Positions 16,833-25,959 of a DNA stretch of 64,000 nt are shown one piece after another. The stretch is taken from NCBI GenBank assembly GCA_016787525.1, contig JAEUUP010000142.1, forward strand, positions 1-64,000. Direction: 5' to 3'. This stretch comes from Saprospiraceae bacterium. GTDB lineage: Bacteria > Bacteroidota > Bacteroidia > Chitinophagales > Saprospiraceae. Within the stretch, counting starts at the first letter, position 1, and each line of letters starts with the position of its first letter. Both the position numbers and the translations under genes were made by a program. The notes below the pieces were generated by a model. That model was not told where the DNA came from. It worked only from the letters and a program-made list of their open reading frames with translations, and ran no database searches.

Positions 16833-17735
16833 TTACAAATTATCAAACTTCGATACAACGCCCGTTTTATCCAATAATTGGCTGAGTGACAGCTGAACGT
16901 GGCGCATATCTTGCCAATCTTTCAATACCACACCCAAAGTATCTTCAATGATTTGTTTGTCGAGATGGTCGAAATGCAAGGCGGCTAAAGCTTGCGCCCA
17001 ATCGAGCGTTTCGGCAACACCTGGGACTTTTTCTAACTTCATCTGACGCAATTCGACCATAAAAGCGCAGATTTGGTTGCCCAATCGTGCATCAATCTGC
17101 GGCACTTTCGACCGCACAATGGCTAATTCTTTGTCAAATTCGGGATAACCGATGTACAAATACAAACAACGACGGCGCAAAGCCTCCGACAATTCACGAG
17201 TACGATTGCCCGTCAAGACGACATAAGGTGGCTCTTTGGCACGAATTGTTCCCATTTCGGGAATTGTAATCTGCCAATCAGACAAAATTTCCAATAAAAA
17301 ACTCTCAAACTCCTCATCAGAACGGTCAATTTCATCAATCAACAACACAGGTGGTTGAGGTTGTGAAATAGCTTGCAGCAAAGGTCTTTTCAACAAAAAA
17401 CGCTCGCCAAAGATTTCTGACTCCATAGCAGCTTTCGATACTGAGGGGTCCCTTTCCAATATTTTCAGGTGCAAAAGTTGCTGTTGGTAGTTCCATTCGT
17501 ACAAAGCATGAGTGGCATCGAGACCTTCATAACATTGCAGGCGTATCAAATCTGCCTCCAATGCACGTGCCATCACTTTGGCAATTTCCGTCTTCCCAAC
17601 ACCCGCAGGACCTTCGACAAGTAAAGGTTTGTGCAATTGCATAGAAAGAAAAATAGACATTACAATGCTGGGTTCGCTGATATAGCCCTGTTCGGTCAGT
17701 AGGTTTTCAATTTTCTTAAGTCCGTCGTGTTGCAT
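16833..17735 (-). CDS. MoxR-family AAA+ ATPase, CoxD-like
   Basis: A 300-residue AAA+ ATPase. The start is set at MQHDGLKK because the additional 20 N-terminal residues of the longer frame are not family-like. Walker A GPAGVGKTE, Walker B LLIDEIDRS, sensor-1 VVLTGNRTREL and the arginine region ALRRRCLYLYIGYP are all present, so it should hydrolyse ATP. The gene precedes the CoxE-like VWA gene, the classic chaperone pair. A likely client is one of the two Mo-hydroxylases in the window, but neither is adjacent. The motif at 17440 is read DPSVS. Confidence 0.88.
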   Translation of the reverse strand: MQHDGLKKIENLLTEQGYISEPSIVMSIFLSMQLHKPLLVEGPAGVGKTEIAKVMARALEADLIRLQCYEGLDATHALYEWNYQQQLLHLKILERDPSVSKAAMESEIFGERFLLKRPLLQAISQPQPPVLLIDEIDRSDEEFESFLLEILSDWQITIPEMGTIRAKEPPYVVLTGNRTRELSEALRRRCLYLYIGYPEFDKELAIVRSKVPQIDARLGNQICAFMVELRQMKLEKVPGVAETLDWAQALAALHFDHLDKQIIEDTLGVVLKDWQDMRHVQLSLSQLLDKTGVVSKFDNL

Positions 17736-18078
17736 ACAATGTAGCTTTGAATTTTTATGAGTCCGTCGAACCGCTAATGTAAGTATTAGAGGCATAAAAC
17801 ATTAAGACAATCCTATCATTTTGTCATTTTAAAGAAAAAAGACATGCCAAAAACGCCCTTTTTATGGCGTTTCATGTTCTATTGTTTTCTATAATTTTGT
17901 GCCGTCTAATCTTCTCCCCCTCAGTAAGTCTTCGTTTCTAAAGGTAAACACGCTTAGAAATAGCCTTTTCCCTCCTTTTCGACAACCGAATCTAAAAACT
18001 TTAAGTTGATTATACATCTTCTTGAAGTGAAAAACTCTTTTTGAACCTAATTTATTAAAATTTAAACAAACAGAACTT
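17736..18078. other. Divergent intergenic region (MoxR / haloperoxidase-like)
   Basis: 343 bp holding both promoters. A short hairpin AAACGCC(17851)...GGCGTTT(17866), a TAATTTTG box at 17892-17899 resembling a Bacteroidota -7 element, and a motif copy at 17917 are the only signals seen. Confidence 0.5.
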
Positions 18079-19461
18079 ATGCAGCAAACAGTAACACGTA
18101 CAGCCCTTCGTGGGTCTATTTTCCTATTTTTACTTGTGATGGCATCCTGCCGACCTGATGTGCCTATTGATATTAACCGCAATACCAGCCAATTTGACAA
18201 AGAAGCAGCGTATGAATGGCAAAAACTGATGCTCGATATTTCGCGCTACACCCCGGGGTTTCGTGCCACCATTCAAGCTCGGGCATTGGGCTATATTGGT
18301 TTAGCGGGTTATGAAGCCGCTGTGCCAGGAATGCCTCGGTTCAATTCATTGCAACCACATTTCCCAGCACTGAAATTGCCTCGACAGGAATATGGTAAAA
18401 CCTACCATTGGGCATTGAGCGTACATACAGCTTATCACACAATTATCAAAGCTTACTACCCGAACTTGCCTGCCGAACAATTGGCTAAATTGAACCTTCT
18501 AGCTACTGATTTGGACAGTAAATACAGCAAACAGATTGCCGACAATGCCATTTATACCCGTTCAAAGAGTTTTGGGAAGGCTGTGGCAGAAGCTGTTTAT
18601 GCTTGGTCGGCAACGGATTCGATTGGTCACAATGCTTATTTGAGAACAGCACCCACCGACTATGTGCCACCAACAGGCGGAGGCAAATGGCAACCTACTG
18701 TTCCTGATTTTTCACGTGCTTTTGTACCTTATTGGGGCAAGGTTCGGACCTTTGCCATGTCGCAAGCAGATAAATTATCACCTGCTCCGTTGACGTACAG
18801 TACCTTAAAGACATCAGAATACTACAAACAAGGACAAGAAATTTACAACTTGACGACACCCATAAGCTATGATAACCAGTGGATTGCAGAGTTTTGGAGC
18901 GACGACAACCCAATTCAAACATGTGACCCTTCGACGCGATTTATTTCTATCTTAAATCAAACCCTCGTTAAACGGAATGCGAATTTGGAAATGGCGGTTT
19001 ATGCCTACGCCAAAGTGGGTATGGCTATGTCCGACGGTGGTGTAGCTTGTTGGCATTCAAAATACACCTATAATGTGGAGCGTCCAGTCCAGTTCATCCG
19101 AGCCAATATTGCTTCAGCTTGGGTTACTAAACTCAACAATCCGCTTATCAATCGTATGGGCTATACGCCACCATTTCCTGCTTATCCTTCGGGTCATTCA
19201 GTCTTTGGTGCAGCGGCGGCAGATGCGATGATTTCAGTTTTTGGCAATGACAACTACTACGATTACGATCGCACACACGAAGGTCGCACAGATTTTATCG
19301 GCAAACCTCGTTTTTTCAGAACATTCACACAAATGGCGCAGGAGAATGCTTTTTCTCGTATTCCACTGGGTGTGCATTGGCGCATGGACTGTGATGAAGG
19401 TCTGCGCTTGGGCAAATTAGCGGCTCAAAAGGTCAATGGCTTGAAGTGGGTGAAAAGTTAA
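18079..19461 (+). CDS. Vanadium-dependent haloperoxidase-like / PAP2-superfamily lipoprotein
   Basis: A 460-residue protein with lipobox (LLVMASC) and the full vanadate/phosphate site of the haloperoxidase-acid phosphatase superfamily: K328-x6-R335-P336 (KYTYNVERP), PSGH with His373, and SR-x5-H with Arg427 and His433. With all binding residues intact it is either a vanadate-dependent haloperoxidase or a secreted acid phosphatase; length and the KxxxxxxRP context favour the vanadium-haloperoxidase family that is common in Bacteroidota. Located at the cell envelope. Monocistronic, and terminated by a hairpin made of two inverted copies of the dispersed motif. No copy lies inside the gene. Confidence 0.85.
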   Translation: MQQTVTRTALRGSIFLFLLVMASCRPDVPIDINRNTSQFDKEAAYEWQKLMLDISRYTPGFRATIQARALGYIGLAGYEAAVPGMPRFNSLQPHFPALKLPRQEYGKTYHWALSVHTAYHTIIKAYYPNLPAEQLAKLNLLATDLDSKYSKQIADNAIYTRSKSFGKAVAEAVYAWSATDSIGHNAYLRTAPTDYVPPTGGGKWQPTVPDFSRAFVPYWGKVRTFAMSQADKLSPAPLTYSTLKTSEYYKQGQEIYNLTTPISYDNQWIAEFWSDDNPIQTCDPSTRFISILNQTLVKRNANLEMAVYAYAKVGMAMSDGGVACWHSKYTYNVERPVQFIRANIASAWVTKLNNPLINRMGYTPPFPAYPSGHSVFGAAAADAMISVFGNDNYYDYDRTHEGRTDFIGKPRFFRTFTQMAQENAFSRIPLGVHWRMDCDEGLRLGKLAAQKVNGLKWVKS

Positions 19462-19494
19462 AGTTTAGGCATTTTTTGAAGTGTTTTAAAGTAT

Positions 19495-19542
19495 ATACTG
19501 AGGGGGTACTTCTATTGTCGAAGTACCCCCTCAGTATTTTTT
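19495..19542. terminator. Terminator built from an inverted pair of the dispersed motif
   Basis: ATACTGAGGGGGTACTTC (19495-19512) and GAAGTACCCCCTCAGTAT (19520-19537) are exact reverse complements: an 18-bp stem, 7-nt loop, then a T-run. It lies 34 bp after the haloperoxidase-like stop and ends 22 bp before the stop of the convergent VOC gene, so it can end both transcripts. Confidence 0.9.
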
Positions 19543-19564
19543 CAGCAATTCACAAATAAAAACA

Positions 19565-19921
19565 TTACATACTCTGACCAAAAGTCAGCAAATTATTATC
19601 TGGGTCGAGTACCGAAAACTCCTTTTGACCCCACGGTTTCACCTCCAAATGCCCTGCAGGGTGAATTGCGACCTTTCTATCCAAAAATGATTGATAGAGT
19701 TGGTCAATAGCATCCGTTCGGATATACACCTGACCATAGTTCTCTTTAATATCCAATTCTTTGAACTCAAAAAAATGAATCTGGATGCGGTCTTTTTGCA
19801 CCATAAGATAAGCGTCAAAATCCGAGTTTCCGAATTCTTGAAAAGCTAATTTGTTTACGTAAAAATCTTTAGTCACTGCTTTATTTCGCATAGGCAGCTT
19901 TGGATTGATGTCTGTTAGCAT
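19565..19921 (-). CDS. VOC-superfamily protein, bleomycin-resistance-like
   Basis: A 118-residue glyoxalase/bleomycin-resistance/dioxygenase (VOC) fold. Two beta-alpha-beta-beta-beta modules are visible: residues ~5-55 (NKAVTKDFYVNKLAFQEFG) and ~62-118 (GQVYIRTDAIDQLYQSFLD...KEFSVLDPDNNLLTFGQ). The FSVLDPDNNLLTF ending is typical of drug-binding BLMT-like members, which sequester rather than degrade the ligand. Metal ligands are not clearly conserved. It is 11 bp downstream of the outer-membrane protein gene on the same strand. Confidence 0.8.
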   Translation of the reverse strand: MLTDINPKLPMRNKAVTKDFYVNKLAFQEFGNSDFDAYLMVQKDRIQIHFFEFKELDIKENYGQVYIRTDAIDQLYQSFLDRKVAIHPAGHLEVKPWGQKEFSVLDPDNNLLTFGQSM

Positions 19922-19932
19922 ATTAATTGAAT

Positions 19933-20625
19933 TTAAATTTTAAAACTGATGCCACCTAAAATAGATAAACCCGACTGGATTTGTACTTCTGGCAAGATAA
20001 AACCTTTGATTTTATTATTGAATTGATACTGAAAACCAATACCTAAGAACCAATGATAAACATTTGAATAATACCAATTAATTCGCCAGTCGGATTTTTT
20101 ATAGAGATTCGGACCCTTATCAGTTACAACTAATTGATGCAAACTATCAATAGTTACTTTATAGTTATATGCTTTATACGCATGTCCTATTTCTAAAGGT
20201 CTTTTTATTCCAGTTCTCATGAATAGTCCCCATGTCTTTCTTTTGACAAAGTAATGGTAAACCAGTAATGAAGGTACTATATAAAAGGTCTGGTCTTGAA
20301 TAGTATAAGGTCTGCCATCAAGAGGGTAGAAACCACCACTCAGAGGGTCTCCATTTACTACTGTTCCCTCTTCATGCAATTTTGCTAAGCTCCCCCAAGT
20401 AAGTATTCTATCTTCAAAACCTAAGCCAACTCCAATACTCCATCTCTTGTACCTATACTGATATTCTAAATTCAATGGAATCGTGAATCTGTCAGTTCTT
20501 TGATAAACATAGCCAGTCGAAATATTGAGATATTGTTCTGTTTGCTTGGGCTTTTTTTGGGCTGAAAGTAAGTACGAGGCAGATAGAATAATGCTTAAAA
20601 TTAGAACAAAGCTTTTCATATTCAT
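19933..20625 (-). CDS. Putative outer-membrane protein
   Basis: A 230-residue protein with a signal peptide (MNMKSFVLILSIILSASYLLSAQ) and amphipathic strands (YRYKRWSIGVGLGFEDRIL; HWFLGIGFQYQF) ending SILGGISFKI, typical of a small Bacteroidota outer-membrane barrel. Not assigned to a named family. Likely cotranscribed with the VOC gene 11 bp downstream. AT-rich and without the dispersed motif. Confidence 0.65.
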   Translation of the reverse strand: MNMKSFVLILSIILSASYLLSAQKKPKQTEQYLNISTGYVYQRTDRFTIPLNLEYQYRYKRWSIGVGLGFEDRILTWGSLAKLHEEGTVVNGDPLSGGFYPLDGRPYTIQDQTFYIVPSLLVYHYFVKRKTWGLFMRTGIKRPLEIGHAYKAYNYKVTIDSLHQLVVTDKGPNLYKKSDWRINWYYSNVYHWFLGIGFQYQFNNKIKGFILPEVQIQSGLSILGGISFKI

Positions 20626-20717
20626 ACTGTTTAAAGGTTATAGAAATTTGATGAGAAAACCTTTAAACGAAAAAATAAAATTGTTGTAGCTTTCAGCCGC
20701 AATTTTAACTTTTAACA

Positions 20718-22772
20718 ATGAAAAAGATGAAAAAACACCACGTATTCCTCTTCACTTTCCTTTTTGCGGTATCCATTATGACAGCTCAAAACAATTGGTG
20801 GGCAGGTTTGCCAACTTACGAAGGCTCTGATTTGGGCTTGACTTACACCCCTCAGTATTCAGACATTAAAGTATGGTCGCCCATTGCGCAAGAAGTCACT
20901 TTGCGGTTCTACAAAAACGGTACGCCGACAGCGGATAATGCCGACTTGATTGAAACCGTGAAAATGACCAAAGGTGACAAAGGTGTTTGGTCGCACCGTG
21001 CAACAGGTAATCGGGCGGGACAGTTTTACACCGTTCAAGTGACCACTTTGAAAGGGCAAACGATGAAAGAAGCTGTTGATATTTACGCCAAAGCCGTAGG
21101 TACAAATGGCTTGCGCGCGGCAGTTGTTGATTTGAATGCCACGCACCCAAAAGGTTGGCTGAGTGATAAAAGTCCCGAGTTCAAACAAAAAACCGATGCC
21201 ATCTTGTACGAACTCCACGTCCGCGATGCCTCCATTGCCGCCAATTCGGGCATTACCAACAAAGGCAAATTCTTGGGTTTGACTGAAAAAAAGACTTTTT
21301 ATACTGAGGGGGGGCAAAAAATCAAAACAGGACTGTCGCATATTGCCGATTTGGGTGTCACACACGTGCATCTATTGCCAAGTTACGACTTTTTTACGGT
21401 AGATGAATCGAAAGTGAGCGACCCAAATTATAAAAAATACAACTGGGGCTACGACCCACTGAACTACAACGTGCCAGAAGGGTCGTATTCGACCAATCCA
21501 GCCGACCCCGCCGTGCGCATTCGCGAGTTCAAAGCCTTGGTGCAAGCCATGCACAAAGCAGGTTTGCGGGTTGTGATGGATGTGGTGTACAACCACACCA
21601 TGTTTGGGGAAGAATCGTATTTTCACCAAATCGTTCCCAACTACTACCACCGTCAGACAGCAGATGGCAAGTGGTCGAATGCCTCCGCTTGTGGTAACGA
21701 GACGGCGAGCGACCGACCGATGATGCGCAAATTCATGCTCGAAAGTCTCGAATATTGGGTCAAAGAGTATCATATTGATGGATTTAGGTTCGACTTGATG
21801 GGTATTCACGACATCGAAACCATGAATTTGATTTCAAAACGCCTCCACGACATCAAGCCCGACATCATACTCTATGGCGAAGGTTGGACAGCGGGCGATT
21901 CTCCCCTCCCACCCGACCGCCGTGCTGTCAAACAATTGGCAAGTCAATTCGATCGCATAGCCGCGTTCTCCGATGACATGCGAGATGGTCTGAAAGGTTG
22001 GGTTTTTGAAGCAAAAGACCGTGGTTTCGTCAGTGGTCATCCCGAAATGGAGGAAACAGTCAAACTTGGCATCGTCGGGGCAACCAAACATCCGCAAGTG
22101 GCTTACAACAAAGCCCGTTGGACAAAAGAAGCGTGGGCAGGCGAGCCACATCATTGCATCAACTACGCCGAATGTCACGACAACCATACGCTTTGGGACA
22201 GATTTTTGAACTCAAATCCGCAAAATACTGAGGGGGAGCGTATCAAAATGCACAAGTTGGCTATTGCAACGGTGCTGACTTCGCAAGGCATTCCGTTTAT
22301 TCATGCGGGTATGGAGTTTTTGAGAACGAAGAACGGAGAAGAAAACTCGTTCGACAAACCCGATGACATCAACCAGATAGATTGGGCAAGAAAAGCCAAA
22401 TATCTCGATGTTTACAATTTTTACAAAGGTATGATTGCGCTGCGCAAAGCCCATCCTGCTTTCCGTATGGCAACTACGGCAGAGATTCAAAAGCATTTAC
22501 AGTTCATAAAACCACTTTCATTCGACAGCAAAGTGTTTGTAGAAACGCCCAATGTCATCATGTACACCCTCGACGGCAAGGCTGTGGGCGACAAATGGCA
22601 ACGCATTTTGGTCATTTTGAATGGTCATACTGAGGGGGGGCGTTTTAAGATTCCTGCGGGCAAATGGCGGATTGTGGTGGATGGCGATAAGGTAGATTTG
22701 AAGAGCAAACGCGACTTCAAAGGCGACGAAATCATCGTCCAACCCATCAGTGCGACGATTTTGGTGGAGTGA
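20718..22772 (+). CDS. pulA: Type I pullulanase (GH13)
   Basis: A 684-residue secreted pullulanase that cuts alpha-1,6 bonds of pullulan and limit dextrins. Signal peptide (MKKMKKHHVFLFTFLFAVSIMTA), CBM48-like domain (~45-125: SDIKVWSPIAQEVTLRFYKNG), the type I signature YNWGYDP, then the GH13 barrel with nucleophile D359 (GFRFDLMG), acid/base E388 (YGEGW) and D488 (AECHDNHTLWD). All catalytic residues are intact and the length is typical. A start 9 bp downstream is possible. Four motif copies (20848 PQY; 21303, 22227, 22629 TEG), the most in any gene here. A large inverted repeat follows the gene. Confidence 0.93.
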   Translation: MKKMKKHHVFLFTFLFAVSIMTAQNNWWAGLPTYEGSDLGLTYTPQYSDIKVWSPIAQEVTLRFYKNGTPTADNADLIETVKMTKGDKGVWSHRATGNRAGQFYTVQVTTLKGQTMKEAVDIYAKAVGTNGLRAAVVDLNATHPKGWLSDKSPEFKQKTDAILYELHVRDASIAANSGITNKGKFLGLTEKKTFYTEGGQKIKTGLSHIADLGVTHVHLLPSYDFFTVDESKVSDPNYKKYNWGYDPLNYNVPEGSYSTNPADPAVRIREFKALVQAMHKAGLRVVMDVVYNHTMFGEESYFHQIVPNYYHRQTADGKWSNASACGNETASDRPMMRKFMLESLEYWVKEYHIDGFRFDLMGIHDIETMNLISKRLHDIKPDIILYGEGWTAGDSPLPPDRRAVKQLASQFDRIAAFSDDMRDGLKGWVFEAKDRGFVSGHPEMEETVKLGIVGATKHPQVAYNKARWTKEAWAGEPHHCINYAECHDNHTLWDRFLNSNPQNTEGERIKMHKLAIATVLTSQGIPFIHAGMEFLRTKNGEENSFDKPDDINQIDWARKAKYLDVYNFYKGMIALRKAHPAFRMATTAEIQKHLQFIKPLSFDSKVFVETPNVIMYTLDGKAVGDKWQRILVILNGHTEGGRFKIPAGKWRIVVDGDKVDLKSKRDFKGDEIIVQPISATILVE

Positions 22773-22797
22773 TTTGTATCGAAATGACTACCCTGCA

Positions 22798-22872
22798 TGA
22801 CAATTTTTACCACATAGGCAGATAGGGTTTTCACATAGAGAACACGGGCCCTATGTGGTATTAAAATTGTCA
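22798..22872 (+). terminator. Large inverted repeat after pulA
   Basis: TGACAATTTTTACCACATAGG (22798-22818) pairs with CCTATGTGGTATTAAAATTGTCA (22850-22872) with one or two bulges; inside, CACATAGGC and GGGCCCTATGTG can also pair. It could be the pulA terminator or a small palindromic mobile repeat. Confidence 0.6.
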
Positions 22873-22975
22873 ATTAGAGCATAACGCCTTTAAGAAGGTT
22901 TCAGAATGGCGTAAAGTTTTGACTATCAAAGATTTAGTTTTTATTATCAACCAGTCGAAACCACTTTAAAAAAGA

Positions 22976-24319
22976 ATGAAAAGACGTAAATTCATTACCA
23001 AAACCATAAAACATGCAGGCGTTATTGCCCTTGCCCCGTCCTTATGGGCATCTTGCCGCAAAGAACCCATTGATAAATCTGTCATCGTGATTGGCGCAGG
23101 CATTTCTGGCTTGGCAGCCGCCCAAAAATTGACAGAAAAAGGGTACAAAGTCACTGTTTTGGAAGCACAAGACAAAGTCGGTGGGCGTTTGAGAACGAAT
23201 CGCACATTGGGCATTGCCTTTGATGAAGGAGCGAGCTGGATTCACGGCATCACGGGTAATCCCATCACAGATTTGGCACAAAAAGCGGGAATGACAACTT
23301 TCCAAACAGTTGACGAGAATCGCAAATCTTATGATATAGGAGGTGTGGTCAGAAGCAGTGCAACCTATGACACCGCCGAGGCAGAACTGGAGACGATACT
23401 CAATACTTTGATGAAAAAAGGCAGCGCAACGCAGAGTTTTGAGACGGTTTTTAATGCCCAATACCCCAATTATGCCAATAATCGGTTGTGGAAATTCCTT
23501 TTGTCCACCTATGTCACCTTCGACACGGGCGATTTGGATAAGCTTTCGTCGTTGCTCTATAATGAAGGAGAAGTATTCGGTGGTGTCGAGAAAATTGTGA
23601 CCAACGGCTATGATACCATTGCGCATTATCTGGCGGGCAGTGTGGATGTACAACTCAATCGGCGTGTGACCCAAGTGGATTACACTGCGGACAAAGTAAA
23701 AGTGACGCATAATGGTACGGTGAGTGAAGCAGATTATGTGATTGTGACCGTTCCTTTGGGCGTTTTGAAGAAAAACAGCATCCTTTTCACCCCTACTTTG
23801 CCATCGAACAAGCAAACAGCGATTCAAAAGCTCGGTATGAATTGTGTCAATAAGTTTCTTTTGACTTGGAGCAATGCGTTTTGGGACGATGTTCAATACA
23901 TTTCTTACACGCCTGAGATAAAAGACAAGTTTAACTATTTTGTCAATGTCAAAAAATTCAACCCCTCAGTCAATGCGCTGATGACTTTTGCTTATGCCGA
24001 CTATGCTCGACAAACCGAAACCCTGACCGATGCCCAAGTAACAGCCGACATCATGGCTCACCTCAAAGATATGTACGGCACAAGTATTCCTAATCCTACC
24101 AATATGCTCCGCACAAAGTGGAACAGCAATGAAAATGCTTTCGGCTCGTATTCGTACACAGCTGTCGGTACAGAAATGAAGCATTTTGACGATATGGCTG
24201 CTGCCGTGAACAACAAACTCTTTTTTGCAGGCGAACATACAGAGGTGGATTATTTTTCGACAGCGCATGGTGCTTATCTGAGTGGCATCCGCGAAGCACA
24301 AAAAATCATTGATTTATAA
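22976..24319 (+). CDS. Flavin-containing amine oxidase (monoamine oxidase family)
   Basis: A 447-residue FAD amine oxidase that oxidises an amine to an aldehyde/imine with release of H2O2. N-terminal export signal ending in a lipobox-like LWASC, Rossmann dinucleotide motif VIVIGAGISGLAAAQKL (~35-52), then KVGGRLRT and DEGASWIHG (flavin-binding and GG motifs), and a C-terminal FAD motif FFAGEHTEVDYFSTAHGAYLSG. Full length. The substrate is unknown; polyamine or aromatic amine oxidases are the nearest precedents. The next gene begins 19 bp on, so the two may be cotranscribed. The motif at 23962 is read NPSVN. Confidence 0.9.
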   Translation: MKRRKFITKTIKHAGVIALAPSLWASCRKEPIDKSVIVIGAGISGLAAAQKLTEKGYKVTVLEAQDKVGGRLRTNRTLGIAFDEGASWIHGITGNPITDLAQKAGMTTFQTVDENRKSYDIGGVVRSSATYDTAEAELETILNTLMKKGSATQSFETVFNAQYPNYANNRLWKFLLSTYVTFDTGDLDKLSSLLYNEGEVFGGVEKIVTNGYDTIAHYLAGSVDVQLNRRVTQVDYTADKVKVTHNGTVSEADYVIVTVPLGVLKKNSILFTPTLPSNKQTAIQKLGMNCVNKFLLTWSNAFWDDVQYISYTPEIKDKFNYFVNVKKFNPSVNALMTFAYADYARQTETLTDAQVTADIMAHLKDMYGTSIPNPTNMLRTKWNSNENAFGSYSYTAVGTEMKHFDDMAAAVNNKLFFAGEHTEVDYFSTAHGAYLSGIREAQKIIDL

Positions 24320-24337
24320 AAAAAACAGAGCTGAAAC

Positions 24338-25093
24338 GTGCTGGAATCGCTACAAAGTTATCATTTCACAACTTTTCAATGGACATTAGCCTTGTTGTCG
24401 GCGATGTTGGTCGGCATATCCAAAGCTGGACTCAATTCAGTGTCTATCATCACCGTCTCGGTCTTAGCGTGGTTGTTCGGCAGCAAAGTTTCGACGGGTA
24501 TTTTGTTGCCGATGTTGATTTGTGCGGATATTTTAGCCGTTATTTACTACAAAAGACATGTCAATTGGCCCGTTTTGTTGCGTGTTGCGCCTTGGATTGT
24601 GCTGGGCATTCTGTTGGGTGTCTGGGTTGGTAAAGATTTGGACGAAGTTGTTTTCAAAAAAATGATGGCCGCCATCGTATTCATCGTCGTCATTGGTTTG
24701 TTTTGGTTTGAACATCGTCCTTTGAAAGATGTCTCTCATGCACAATGGTTTTCGGCGACAATGGGCATTGCCACAGGTTTTACGACTATGGTGGGCAATC
24801 AAGCGGGTGGTTTTGCCAATGTGTATTTTCTAAGTTTGCGCTTGACTAAAAACAATTTCATCGGTACAAATGCGTGGTTGTTTCTTTTTATCAATATTTT
24901 CAAACTCCCCTTTCACATCTTCAGTTGGAAAACCATCAACAGCCAATCCATTGGTATCAATCTGGTCTTATTGCCATTCATCGTCTTAGGCTTTTTTATA
25001 GGACTTTATATTGTCAAAAACATCGTGGATGACCGTTATCGGCAAGTGATTTTGTGGCTGACAGCAGCAGCAACACTTTTTGTTGTGCTGTAA
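24338..25093 (+). CDS. TauE/SafE-family permease (GTG start)
   Basis: A 251-residue membrane protein with about 7-8 transmembrane segments and the family's two related halves: LLSAMLVGISKAGLNSVSIITV near the N-terminus and TGFTTMVGNQAGGFANVYFL near residue 155. Members export sulfite, sulfoacetate or similar organic anions, or import some. The GTG at 24338 is the only reasonable start, with GAGCTGAAAC just before it. It follows the amine oxidase gene by 19 bp. No motif copy inside; one lies between it and the convergent gene (25118). Confidence 0.88.
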   Translation: MLESLQSYHFTTFQWTLALLSAMLVGISKAGLNSVSIITVSVLAWLFGSKVSTGILLPMLICADILAVIYYKRHVNWPVLLRVAPWIVLGILLGVWVGKDLDEVVFKKMMAAIVFIVVIGLFWFEHRPLKDVSHAQWFSATMGIATGFTTMVGNQAGGFANVYFLSLRLTKNNFIGTNAWLFLFINIFKLPFHIFSWKTINSQSIGINLVLLPFIVLGFFIGLYIVKNIVDDRYRQVILWLTAAATLFVVL

Positions 25094-25143
25094 TAAGAAA
25101 GGGAGGACAAAATGCCCCCCCTCAGTATCATTCGCGTAAACTG

Positions 25144-25866
25144 TTACAAAACCGTGTTGTGACTCAAATAACGTACAAAACTGCGCTTTGCAACAGGTAA
25201 AATTGTCTCTTCCAATGGAAATCGCGCCTTGCTTTCGATGGCATACACCGCAGGTGCAGGAATATTTTTTCGCTCTTTCATCAAAGTTAGTTTGATGCTT
25301 TCGTAGGTGTTGACTATGTTGCGCTCCCATTCATCAACAAATTGGGACTTTAATGCGCGATACTTATCGTTGGATTTTTCAAAAATACTCACATAATAGT
25401 AATAAACCCTCGTATAGTTATAGTTAGGTTGTGACAAGAAAAAGTAACCCTCTTTACTCTGCAAAGGCAAAATGCCAATGGGTTCGATATGGATGTTTTT
25501 TTCTACTTCTTCGTAGATATTCGCGCCCATGTCAATGGTCTTTTTCATATTCTTCATTGCATAATAAGTAATGTCTTCGAGTTCAGCCATGAGTTCGCTG
25601 TCCGAAATCAATTCTTCGTACAACACTTCCAATTTCTGAATTTGTAAACCTGTCAGTCGTTTGGGAAATTGTTGTTGCAAAAACTTTTTATTGTTTTTGA
25701 AAGCAATGATGTTGTTGTAGTGGAAAATAATATCCGATAACTGAGGATAGAGTTTGTTTTCTTTGAAACAAGCGTTCACACGTTGTAGATAGGCTAAAAT
25801 CGTGTACTTTTTAGATTCAAAATCAATATTGCCCTCAACAAACCAAGTTTCTGATAATTGCACCAT
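25144..25866 (-). CDS. Conserved hypothetical protein, helical
   Basis: A 240-residue soluble protein without signal peptide or membrane segment. Not recognised. It is rich in Y, K, E and N, with predicted helices (QIQKLEVLYEELISDSELMAEL; EDITYYAMKNMKKTIDMGANIYEEVEKN) and a tyrosine-rich stretch (YNYTRVYYYYVS). It stands alone between a convergent permease gene and the GT39 gene 93 bp upstream on the same strand. No dispersed motif inside. Confidence 0.7.
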   Translation of the reverse strand: MVQLSETWFVEGNIDFESKKYTILAYLQRVNACFKENKLYPQLSDIIFHYNNIIAFKNNKKFLQQQFPKRLTGLQIQKLEVLYEELISDSELMAELEDITYYAMKNMKKTIDMGANIYEEVEKNIHIEPIGILPLQSKEGYFFLSQPNYNYTRVYYYYVSIFEKSNDKYRALKSQFVDEWERNIVNTYESIKLTLMKERKNIPAPAVYAIESKARFPLEETILPVAKRSFVRYLSHNTVL

Positions 25867-25959
25867 AGAAATAGCAAGTTTAGTTTAAAATGATTGTATT
25901 TTTTCGACACAATTTAAAGAAAAAAGAACTTTTCTGTCAAGTCAGTAGGCCTCCAAAAT

